From Streptomyces sedi (lineage in GTDB: Bacteria; Actinomycetota; Actinomycetes; Streptomycetales; Streptomycetaceae): 64,000 bases of DNA. The stretch is taken from contig NZ_VDGT01000012.1 of assembly GCF_006335015.1 (NCBI RefSeq), positions 62,001 through 126,000 of the forward strand, written 5' to 3'. Positions 1 to 6,845 of this stretch are shown here, piece by piece. The notes beneath the pieces are model-generated. The model had not been told where the DNA came from. It made no database searches and saw only the letters and a list, made by a program, of their open reading frames with translations. Both the position numbers and the translations under genes were made by a program. Position 1 is the first letter of the stretch. Every line of letters begins with the position of its first letter.

Positions 1-118
1 CGCGGCGAACGGTGCGCAGGCTGATGTCGAGACGCTCTGCCAGCAGGGCGCCCGGCCAGTCGCGGCGGGTTCCCAGCAGCGACAACAGGGCCAGCAGGCG
101 CGCGGAGGTCTTGGGCAT
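1..118 (-). CDS. HTH transcriptional regulator, YafY/DeoR-like (partial)
   Basis: Only the first 39 codons are in the window; the gene runs off the left edge. The N-terminus begins MPKTSARLLALLSLLGTRR and continues with a winged-helix segment (LLAERLDISLRTVRR), the usual start of YafY/WYL-type regulators. The start codon faces a VOC-domain gene transcribed the other way, with a perfect dyad between them. That regulator/VOC pairing is common in actinobacteria, so it probably represses the neighbour and itself. A C-terminal WYL domain is expected but cannot be seen here. Confidence 0.75.
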   Translation of the reverse strand, partial: MPKTSARLLALLSLLGTRRDWPGALLAERLDISLRTVRR

Positions 119-138
119 GGTGCGATTCTCCCGTGAGT

Positions 139-159
139 GGGTGACACATCCTGTCACCC
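139..159. promoter_or_regulatory. Operator dyad in divergent promoter
   Basis: GGGTGACA (139-146) and TGTCACCC (152-159) are exact inverted repeats separated by five bases. The site lies between the divergent YafY-like regulator and the VOC gene, the position expected for the regulator's own operator. Its role is inferred from symmetry and position. Confidence 0.6.
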
Positions 160-214
160 TCCGCTGGGAGTCTTGTTCCCGTTGGCACGACACCGTTCGA
201 GTAGGAGCAGGACC

Positions 215-637
215 ATGAGCGTCACCACCACAGTGCATCTGAACTTCCGGGACAAGGCCCGCGAGGCGTTGGAGTTCTACCAGTCGGTGTTCGGCGGGCA
301 GGTCGTCGCGTTCACCAACGGCGAGGCCGGGGCGGTGGAGCACCCGGCGGACACCGACCGGATCTCGTGGGGAGAGGTGCGTGCCGAGAACGGCTTCCAC
401 GTCATGGCCTACGACGTGCGCGAGAACGAGACGCACGACGCGGGTGACCGGCCGTTCTTCGTCTCGGTGCGCGGCGAGGACACCGAGGAGATCACCGGCT
501 ACTGGAAGGGCCTGTCCGAGGGCGCCACGATCATGGCCGACCTCGCCCCGTCCGGATGGGCGCCGCTCTACGGGATGCTCAGGGACCGCTACGGCGTCAC
601 CTGGACGCTCGACGTCGCCGCCCCCTACGCGGGCTGA
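215..637 (+). CDS. VOC/PhnB-like small-molecule binding protein
   Basis: A 140-residue protein starting MSVTTTVHLNF, with the PhnB-type opening in which NFRDKAREALEFYQSVFGG forms the first beta-alpha-beta unit of the glyoxalase/bleomycin-resistance fold. Later segments (ENGFHVMAYDV, GWAPLYGMLRDRYGVTWTLDV) match the second half of single-chain VOC proteins, including the typical RYGVTW ending. The ATG at 215 follows GAGCAGGA; a longer frame reaching upstream overlaps the operator and lacks family similarity. Members of this group are mostly of unknown substrate (DUF/PhnB), so no reaction is assigned. It is divergent from a YafY-like regulator. Confidence 0.82.
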   Translation: MSVTTTVHLNFRDKAREALEFYQSVFGGQVVAFTNGEAGAVEHPADTDRISWGEVRAENGFHVMAYDVRENETHDAGDRPFFVSVRGEDTEEITGYWKGLSEGATIMADLAPSGWAPLYGMLRDRYGVTWTLDVAAPYAG

Positions 638-646
638 CCCGGCCGC

Positions 647-689
647 GGGCGCACGGGACGTCGAGCCCCCGAACCCGTCCCGTGCGCCC
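647..689 (+). terminator. Strong hairpin terminator after VOC gene
   Basis: A perfect 14-bp stem (647-660 with 676-689) encloses a 15-base loop, ten bases after the VOC stop codon. There is no long U-run, as is usual in Streptomyces. The rest of the gap to about 975 shows no gene; a TACAGT hexamer at 905-910 could be a -10 element for the methyltransferase downstream. Confidence 0.65.
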
Positions 690-1017
690 GTTCGTTCGCC
701 TTCCCCGGCCGCGCCTCTCGCGCGCACACCCCGGGTGGCCCGAACTCCGGCGCGGAAGAGTTCTCGGCGAACGCCCGGAGGGGGCGCGTCGGGGCGCGTT
801 GCCGGCCCCGGGCCGCCGAAGGGCGCCCCCGCCGTGCCGCGCGCCCCGGGCGTGTGCCCGGCAACTCCCTCCGTGAACACCTGAGATCGGGCGGGAGGGT
901 GCACTACAGTCGGCCCCCACGGCGCCCTCGGTGCGCCTGCCCAGGTGAGAGCGGTGAGGGAACGGGAGGCGGGGAATCAGCGCGCGGATCGACACCACCA
1001 CGCCAAGCGTCGCGCGA

Positions 1018-1764
1018 ATGCACGACTACCTGCTGGGCGGCTCCGAGCACTACCGGGCCGACCGGGAGGCCGTCGCCCGGCTGCTGGCCCTCGCCCCCAG
1101 CAGTGGGGCGGTGATCCGCAACTGCCGGGCCTTCCTGGAGCGCGCGGTGCGCGTGTTGGCCAGGGACCACGGAGTCGCCCAGTACATCGACTTCGGCGTC
1201 GGGCTGCCCGCCAGGGAGAACGTCCACCAGATCGCCAGGGAACACGTGCCGGGCGCGCGGGTGGTCTATGTGGACGTCGACCCGATGGCCGTCGCCCACG
1301 GCCGGCTGGTCCTGGAGGAGGACGCCGGCACCCTGGTGGTGCGGGCCGACATCACCCGCCCCGAGCGCCTCTTCGCCGACCCCGGCGTCCGCCGGCTGCT
1401 CGCCGCCGAGCCCACGGCGGCGCTCTTCGGCTCCGTGCTGCACTGCCTGACGGACGCCCAGGCTCCCACCGAGCTGGTCGCCGACATCCGCGCCCGGCTG
1501 CCGCCGGACAGCTTCGTCGCGATCTCGCACCTGGTCAGCGACGACCCGATGGTGCGCCGCCGGGTCACGGCGCTGATGGCCGAGCTGACCGGGGACCGCT
1601 GGGGACGGGTGCGTCAACGGGCCGACGTGGCACGGTACTTCGCCGGGACCCGGCTGCTGGAGCCCGGGCTGACCGACGTGCGCCACTGGCGTCCCGACGA
1701 CCGGCTCCAGCCGCCGCAGCGCACCCACGAGTGGACCGGCTGGTGCGGGGTCGCGGCTATCTGA
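1018..1764 (+). CDS. DUF574-type SAM-dependent methyltransferase
   Basis: Member of the actinobacterial SAM-dependent methyltransferase group once called DUF574. The sequence has the family signatures MHDYLLGGSEHYRAD near the start, YIDFGVGLPARENVHQIA (SAM-binding motif I region), VVYVDVDPMAVAH (acidic residue binding SAM ribose) and the C-terminal WCGVA. The first ATG is used here, but the same frame upstream (976-1017) encodes IDTTTPSVAR, which matches the conserved N-terminus of this family. No ATG, GTG or TTG lies between the in-frame stop at 955-957 and 1018. The true start may be a non-standard ATC at 976, six bases after GGGAGG. The substrate is unknown. It is convergent with the XRE regulator, seven bases away. 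Confidence 0.85.
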   Translation: MHDYLLGGSEHYRADREAVARLLALAPSSGAVIRNCRAFLERAVRVLARDHGVAQYIDFGVGLPARENVHQIAREHVPGARVVYVDVDPMAVAHGRLVLEEDAGTLVVRADITRPERLFADPGVRRLLAAEPTAALFGSVLHCLTDAQAPTELVADIRARLPPDSFVAISHLVSDDPMVRRRVTALMAELTGDRWGRVRQRADVARYFAGTRLLEPGLTDVRHWRPDDRLQPPQRTHEWTGWCGVAAI

Positions 1765-1771
1765 CCGGGAC

Positions 1772-2728
1772 TCACCTGGCGGTGGCGCGGGCGCGTCGGT
1801 CCCCCGGGTCCTTGCGGCGGTACTCCTCGATGGCCCCGGTCAGCAGCTCCTCGGTCCGCTCCCAGCCCGAGGCCGCCTCGCCGACCTCCTCCAACAGGGC
1901 GCGGTAGCGCTCCAGTTCGCTGGGGCGCGTCACATAGGTGGCGCTCTCCAGATGCTCCACGTAGACCAGTTCGGACGGCCCGCCGTCCCCGAAGTGCAGC
2001 CGAGTGATGGGGTAGTGCGGCACGCGACCGGTGCCCTGCTCGAACTCCACCACCCGCAGCCGCACCGAGGGCCGCCGCGCGACCTCCCTCAGATGGGTCA
2101 ACTGCCGCCACATCACGCCGTAGTCGCCGACGGGGCGGCGCAGGATCGCCTCGTCCAGCAGGGCGCGGACCATCGGGGGCTGCGCCGACTGGAGCACCTC
2201 CTGCCGGGAGACCCGCAGCCTCACCTTCCGCTCCACGGTCTTGATGCCGGCCTGCGGCAGGGCCGCCCTGATCACGGCCCTGGCGTACTCCTCGGTCTGG
2301 AGAAGGCCGGGCACCACGTGGTTCTCGTAGGTGTGGATGCCGGCGGCCGACCCCTCAAGACCTATCAGCCGGCGCAGGTAGTTCGGTGTCACGTCGCTGA
2401 ACTGGGACCACCACGGGCTCTCCCTGGCCTGCCGCAGCAGCGCCCGGATCTCCCTGGCCTTCTCGTCCGGGACCCGGAAGAAGACGATCAGGTCCTCGAT
2501 GTCACGCTCCTTGGGGGAGCCCGCGCCCCGCTCCAGCCGGCTCACCTTGGCCTCCGAGCCCCGCAGCGGCTCGGCGACCTCCCGCAACGTCAACCCGGCG
2601 TCGTGGCGCAGCTGGCGCAGGCTCTCGCCCAGCACCCGCTGCGCCGCCTCCGGCGAGCCCCAGCGCGTGGCGCGCGGGTCGCCGGAGGCGGCGACGGAGA
2701 GTCGGCTGCTGGGACCGCTAACGGACAT
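1772..2728 (-). CDS. XRE-family HTH regulator with DUF5753
   Basis: A 318-residue protein from MSVSGP. An N-terminal helix-turn-helix (about residues 33-90; AGLTLREVAEPLRGSEAKVSRLE) is followed by the C-terminal DUF5753 domain (YENHVVPGLLQTEEYARAVI, PVRALL-type core, YVEHLESATYV). This architecture is the Scr1/BldB-partner type of Streptomyces regulator and is nearly always paired with a small DUF397 protein, as here. A longer frame from 2755 exists, but the MSVSGP start leaves room for a dyad upstream. It probably acts with the DUF397 protein in developmental or antitoxin-like control; the targets are not visible. Confidence 0.88.
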   Translation of the reverse strand: MSVSGPSSRLSVAASGDPRATRWGSPEAAQRVLGESLRQLRHDAGLTLREVAEPLRGSEAKVSRLERGAGSPKERDIEDLIVFFRVPDEKAREIRALLRQARESPWWSQFSDVTPNYLRRLIGLEGSAAGIHTYENHVVPGLLQTEEYARAVIRAALPQAGIKTVERKVRLRVSRQEVLQSAQPPMVRALLDEAILRRPVGDYGVMWRQLTHLREVARRPSVRLRVVEFEQGTGRVPHYPITRLHFGDGGPSELVYVEHLESATYVTRPSELERYRALLEEVGEAASGWERTEELLTGAIEEYRRKDPGDRRARATAR

Positions 2729-2745
2729 GGGCACGCTCCGTGGTA

Positions 2746-2768
2746 GGGATATCAACGTTCAGTATCCC
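2746..2768. promoter_or_regulatory. Dyad upstream of XRE gene
   Basis: GGGATA (2746-2751) and TATCCC (2763-2768) are exact inverted repeats around an 11-base centre that contains AACGTT. The site is 18-40 bases before the XRE start and behind the DUF397 stop, which suits autoregulation by the XRE protein. Inferred only. Confidence 0.4.
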
Positions 2769-2835
2769 CGACGCAGGTGCGGCTGTCCGCGCAACCGCCC
2801 TGACGGGCAGGGCGGTTCAGGTCCTCACACGGCCC

Positions 2836-3066
2836 TCACAGCAGCGAATCGAAATCGCCCGACCGCACCCCGGAGACAAAGGCCCGCATCTCCGCGGGCG
2901 TGTACACCAGCGCCGGGCCCTGGGGGAAGCGGGAGTTGCGGACCGCTACCTCGCCGTTCGGAAGCGCTGCCAGCTCGACGCAGTTGCCGTCGCCCGCGCT
3001 CGCGGCGCTCTTGACCCACGTGACACCGCTGATGCGGTCCGCGGGACCGCCGTTCTCGAACACCAT
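2836..3066 (-). CDS. DUF397 domain protein
   Basis: A 76-residue protein whose entire length is the DUF397 fold: WVKSAASAGDGNCVELA, then VAVRNSRFPQGPALVYT and the ending FVSGVRSGDFD. Streptomyces genomes carry many such genes, each beside an XRE/DUF5753 regulator; the pair behaves like a WhiJ/BldB-type regulatory couple. The XRE partner is immediately downstream on the same strand. The start ATG is preceded by GGGAAGAA. The 3067-3430 stretch upstream has no convincing gene. Confidence 0.88.
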   Translation of the reverse strand: MVFENGGPADRISGVTWVKSAASAGDGNCVELAALPNGEVAVRNSRFPQGPALVYTPAEMRAFVSGVRSGDFDSLL

Positions 3067-3430
3067 GGGCACAGTTCTTCCCTTCTCGTACGGACATTCG
3101 CGCCACGCCGCCGACGGGCGGCGCGGGCCGGGACGTCGCCTGGTGCACCGGTGCGCGACCCGGGAACCGTAGCCGGGGCCGGGGCGCCGACGCGTCCCCC
3201 GCAGGGGTGGCGGTGCGAGGTGCCGGGGCCCCTCCGTGTGCCAGTTCCATGGCGTGGCCCTGGCGTGAACGGGCTTGTGGCGCGCGGGAGTTCGGCTCCG
3301 TTCGGATTCTCGTTCCCGTCGCGGCGGCGTCGGCGCCGGCCGGCGGTCGTGCCGCCCTTCGGGGCCGGACACGCGGGAGTGGGGGAGGGGCGCCGACGCG
3401 TTCCGGTGCGGGGAAACCGGCGGAGAAACT

Positions 3431-3445
3431 GGGGGACTTTCCCCC
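3431..3445. promoter_or_regulatory. Palindrome before LanM gene
   Basis: GGGGGA-CTT-TCCCCC is a perfect 6+3+6 dyad, 35 bases before the LanM start. It resembles the G-rich/C-rich dyads bound by some actinomycete LuxR-type activators, and an LAL LuxR regulator lies just beyond LanM. Binding is a guess. Confidence 0.4.
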
Positions 3446-3480
3446 ATGACCGGCCCCCGCCGTTCTGAAAGAGTCGTCCC

Positions 3481-6400
3481 ATGCACCCAGTCGCCGCCGA
3501 GCCGACCGCCCGTCGCCCGACGCGGGGCGACCCCCCCTGGTGGCTGCCGGCCAGCGACGACGGGGAGCGGGCCGCCGGCGGCCCGCCGCGCTGGGCCGCG
3601 CCGGTCGAGCGCGCCCTCGCGGCGGCGCCCGCGGGGCCGCCGGCCCCCGCGCCGCGTCCGGCCGCCGACCTCGCGGGGCTGCTGGCGCCGCCGTTGGCGC
3701 CGCTGCTGGCGGCGGCCGACGCCGCCTTCGCCGCCGCGGCGCCCGCCGCCCGGGAAGCCGACGCCCGCGCGGTGTGGGCCGGCGCCCGCGGCTGGCTCGC
3801 CGCCCAACTCGCCACGGCCGCCGCGCGCACCCTGGTCGGCCGCGTCCGGGAGGCGCGGGCGGCAGGGGAGTTGACCGCGGCCACGCCCGGGGAGCGGTTC
3901 GACGAGGCGCTGCGCGCCCTCGCCACCCGCCCCGCGCTCACCGAACTGCTCGGCCGTTACCCCGTGTTGGGGCGGCTGTGGGGCGGGCGCTGCCTGGCCG
4001 CCGTCGACGCCGCCGTCGAACTGCTCGGGCGATGGCGCGCCGACCGCGCGGCCCTGGCCGCGACCCTGCTGGCCGGCGCCGCGCCCGGCGCGCCGGCCCG
4101 CGTGCGGCTCGGCCTCGGCGACCCGCACGCGGGCGGCAGAACCGTCGCGCTGCTGGAGTTCGCGGACGGCCGCCGGCTGGTGTACAAGCCCAGGCCCCTC
4201 GCGGCGCACGCCCGTTGGAACGCGCTGCTGGAGTGGTTCGCCCGCCGGCGCCCGGACCTGGCGCCGCGCGCCGTCGCCCTGCTGCCGCGCGAGGGCTACG
4301 GCTGGGCCGGCTTCGTCGCCCAGGCGCCCTGCGCCGACGAGGCCGAGGTCGCGGCCTTCTACGCGCGCACCGGAGCGCAACTCGCGCTGCTCCACGCCGT
4401 CCGCGCCGTCGACATCCACGCCGAGAACGTCATCGCCTCCGGCGGCCACCCCGTGGTGGTCGACGTGGAGACCCTCTTCCACCCCTCGGCCCCGCCCTCG
4501 ACCGACGGCGGCCCCGACCCGGCGGCGGACGCCCTCGCCGAGTCGGCGCACCGCACCGCCGTGCTGCCGCAGCCGCTCCTCGGCGAGGCCGGCGCCATCG
4601 ACAGCTCGGCCGTCGGCGCCCACGCCGGCCAGCGCACCCCCGGCCTCCTCCCCGCCTGGGAGGAGCCGGGCACCGACCGGATGCGGCTGGTCCGCCGCCG
4701 TCTGCCCTGGCCAGGCGGCCCCAACCGCCCCACCCTCCCGCCGCCGTACGCCCCGCCCGTCCCGGCCGACCACGCCGGCGCGCTGCGCGAGGGCTTCCGC
4801 GCGGCGCATCGCCTGCTGGCCGCGCACCTTGACGAACTCACCGCAGAGGGCGGCCCGTTGACGCGTTTCGCGGCGGAACGCACCCGGCTGGTCGTGCGCC
4901 CGAGCCAGGAGTACGCCGACCTGCTCGCCGAGGCCACCGAGCCCGGGGCGCTGCGGGACCTGCCCGCCAGGTGCCGCGCCCTCGCCGCGCTCCACGAGGA
5001 GACCGGCCGCCCCCGCCTCGCCGCGTTCGCCGACCACGAGCTGGCCGAGCTGCTCGATGGCGACATCCCGCTGCTGACCACCGCCCCCGGCTCATCCGAC
5101 GTGCGCACCGCGGCCGGTCACTCCCTGCCCGGCGCCCTCGCCGACCCCGGCCTGGCCGCGGCGGTCGCCGCGCTGCGCGGCTGGGACGAGGCCGAACGCG
5201 GCTTCCAGGACTGGGTGGTGCGCGCCTCCCTCGCCACCACGCGCCCGTTCGCCGGCCACCGCGCCGACCCCGGAACGCGGCCCGTTCCGCGCGTTCCGCC
5301 GCCCGTCCCGCCGGGCGACGCCGTGGGCGTGCCGCCCGAGGCCGGATGGGCGAGCGCGCTCGCCGAGAACGTGGGCGACCGGCTGCTCGCGCTGGCCAGG
5401 ACCGGAGGGACGCGCGTCAACTGGGTCGGTCTCCATCTGCTGGGCGAACGCCGCTGGTTCCTCCATCCGCAGGGCGCCGCGCTCGCCGACGGCTACCCGG
5501 GAACGGCCCTGTTCCTGGCCGAGTTGGGCCGCGCCACCGGCCGGGGCCGCTATCTGACGGCGGCGGCCGAGGCCGTCACCCACCCGCTGCCCGCCACCCT
5601 GCGGCTGCTGGCCGCCCACCCCGAACTCGCGGACGCCGTCGGGCCCGGCGGGTTCCACGGCGTCGGCGGCCTCGCCTACGCCACCGCCCGGCTGGCCCGG
5701 CTGCTGGGCAGCGAGGAGCTGACCGCCGCGCTGCCCGACGCGCTGACCGCGCTGGCCTCGGCCTCCGCCGGCGCCGCGTCTGCCGACCTCGCCGACGGCC
5801 TCGCCGGCGCCCTGCTCGGCGCCGAGGCCCTGGGCGCCTCGGGCACGCCGGGAGCCGACGCGCTCGCCGACCGGCTCACCGCGCGCCTGGAGCGCGCCAC
5901 GCCCCCGGCCGCGACCGGCCTGCTGTGGGGAAGCGCCGGCATCGACCTCGCCCTCGGCCGCCCGGCCGCCGCGGCGCCATCCGCCGCCGACCTCGGCTGG
6001 TGCGCCGGTCACGCCGGCCGCCCGGCCGCCGCGGCGCCGGCCGCCGCCGACCTCGGCTGGTGCGCCGGTCACGCCGGCACGCTGCTGACCGGCGCCCCGG
6101 CCGCCGCGCTCGCCGCGCACCGCGAGCGGCTCGCCGCCCGGGCGCCAGGGCCCGACCACTCGCCCTGCCACGGCGAACTCGGCCTGTGGGAACCGCTGAT
6201 GGAGGACACCGGGGGCCAGGGCCCGCCCGCGCACCCGGCGGTGAGCCGGCTGCTGCACGACATCGAACGGGAAGGCCCCCGCTGCGGCACGCCCGACGGC
6301 GTGCCGACGCCCGGCCTGCTCAACGGCCTCGCGGGCGTCGGCCACGGCCTGCTGCGGCTGGCCCTCGGCTCCCGGGTCCCCTCGGTGCTCGGCCTGCGCA

Positions 6401-6585
6401 CGGGGAGCGACGGCAGCGCCCCCCACCGCGCGGGCGACCGCCCCGAAACCCGGCGCGGCACGGGGCGCCACGACCGTGCGACGAAGACCCCCGCGACGAG
6501 GACCCCCAAGACGGAAACCCCGACAACCGAAACCCCGGCGACCAGAACACCGAGAACCGGAACCCCGACAGCGGAAGGAGCGTGA
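3481..6585 (+). CDS. lanM: Class II lanthipeptide synthetase LanM
   Basis: At 1034 residues this is the normal size for LanM enzymes, which dehydrate Ser/Thr and then cyclise them with Cys. The N-terminal lipid-kinase-like dehydratase domain shows VYKPRPLAAHARWN, the catalytic VDIHAENVI and VVVDVETLF, and SLATTRPFAGHR, the expected phosphate-transfer and elimination segments. The C-terminal LanC-like cyclase has the zinc ligands: a WCAG Cys (C841, and again at C861) and the Cys-His pair C896/H897 in SPCHGELG. A 60-bp tandem duplication repeats the WCAG motif. The last 35 or so residues are a Thr-Pro-rich tail (KTPATRTPKTETP...) unlike the rest. A small membrane protein follows five bases later. 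No Cys-bearing precursor peptide was found nearby. Confidence 0.93.
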   Translation: MHPVAAEPTARRPTRGDPPWWLPASDDGERAAGGPPRWAAPVERALAAAPAGPPAPAPRPAADLAGLLAPPLAPLLAAADAAFAAAAPAAREADARAVWAGARGWLAAQLATAAARTLVGRVREARAAGELTAATPGERFDEALRALATRPALTELLGRYPVLGRLWGGRCLAAVDAAVELLGRWRADRAALAATLLAGAAPGAPARVRLGLGDPHAGGRTVALLEFADGRRLVYKPRPLAAHARWNALLEWFARRRPDLAPRAVALLPREGYGWAGFVAQAPCADEAEVAAFYARTGAQLALLHAVRAVDIHAENVIASGGHPVVVDVETLFHPSAPPSTDGGPDPAADALAESAHRTAVLPQPLLGEAGAIDSSAVGAHAGQRTPGLLPAWEEPGTDRMRLVRRRLPWPGGPNRPTLPPPYAPPVPADHAGALREGFRAAHRLLAAHLDELTAEGGPLTRFAAERTRLVVRPSQEYADLLAEATEPGALRDLPARCRALAALHEETGRPRLAAFADHELAELLDGDIPLLTTAPGSSDVRTAAGHSLPGALADPGLAAAVAALRGWDEAERGFQDWVVRASLATTRPFAGHRADPGTRPVPRVPPPVPPGDAVGVPPEAGWASALAENVGDRLLALARTGGTRVNWVGLHLLGERRWFLHPQGAALADGYPGTALFLAELGRATGRGRYLTAAAEAVTHPLPATLRLLAAHPELADAVGPGGFHGVGGLAYATARLARLLGSEELTAALPDALTALASASAGAASADLADGLAGALLGAEALGASGTPGADALADRLTARLERATPPAATGLLWGSAGIDLALGRPAAAAPSAADLGWCAGHAGRPAAAAPAAADLGWCAGHAGTLLTGAPAAALAAHRERLAARAPGPDHSPCHGELGLWEPLMEDTGGQGPPAHPAVSRLLHDIEREGPRCGTPDGVPTPGLLNGLAGVGHGLLRLALGSRVPSVLGLRTGSDGSAPHRAGDRPETRRGTGRHDRATKTPATRTPKTETPTTETPATRTPRTGTPTAEGA
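5955..6074 (+). repeat. 60-bp tandem duplication inside lanM
   Basis: Two near-identical 60-bp units (5955-6014 and 6015-6074) are in frame and repeat 20 residues including DLGWCAGHAG. Only three or so bases differ, so the duplication looks recent. It duplicates one zinc-ligand motif of the cyclase domain. Confidence 0.9.
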
Positions 6586-6589
6586 CCAG

Positions 6590-6796
6590 GTGGCGCACGA
6601 ACAGTCGAACGAGCCGCGGGACGAGGAGGCGGCGACGGAGGAGGCCGACGAGTCCTCGGAGGCCCGCTCGGCGCGGCGGGCGCGGGTGCGGCTGGCGATC
6701 CTCACGGGGGCCACCGTCGGCGCCGCCGTCGTCACCGTCGTGCTCAACAACGAACCGGGGACCACCTCGGTCAGCGTCAACGTCGGCATCGGCTGA
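6590..6796 (+). CDS. Small membrane protein of unknown function after LanM
   Basis: A 68-residue protein from a GTG five bases after the lanM stop, with GGAAGGAG about ten bases upstream. Residues 1-26 are strongly acidic (EQSNEPRDEEAATEEADESSE), followed by a basic patch (ARSARRARVR), one hydrophobic helix (LAILTGATVGAAVVTVVL) and a short tail NNEPGTTSVSVNVGIG. It has Ser and Thr but no Cys, so it cannot form lanthionine in the normal way. The position makes it translationally coupled to lanM. It could be a membrane-anchored accessory or immunity protein, or an unusual Cys-free substrate; I cannot decide. Confidence 0.7.
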   Translation: MAHEQSNEPRDEEAATEEADESSEARSARRARVRLAILTGATVGAAVVTVVLNNEPGTTSVSVNVGIG

Positions 6797-6801
6797 CCGG
6801 C

Positions 6802-6843
6802 CGGGGGCGGCCCGGCCAGGTCCGCCCCCGCGCGGCGCCGCGC
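6802..6843. terminator. Convergent terminator, lanM operon / LAL regulator
   Basis: A 9-bp stem CGGGGGCGG (6802-6810) / CCGCCCCCG (6822-6830) is followed by the 14-bp palindrome GCGCGGCGCCGCGC (6830-6843). It sits between convergent stops and could serve both directions. Confidence 0.55.
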
Positions 6844-6845
6844 CG

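Noticed and set aside
3207..3449. Small frame with Cys ahead of lanM, considered as lanthipeptide precursor
   Set aside because: No ribosome site, no acidic leader, no Gly-Gly or Ala cleavage motif and Cys placed near the start; it looks like random GC-rich reading.
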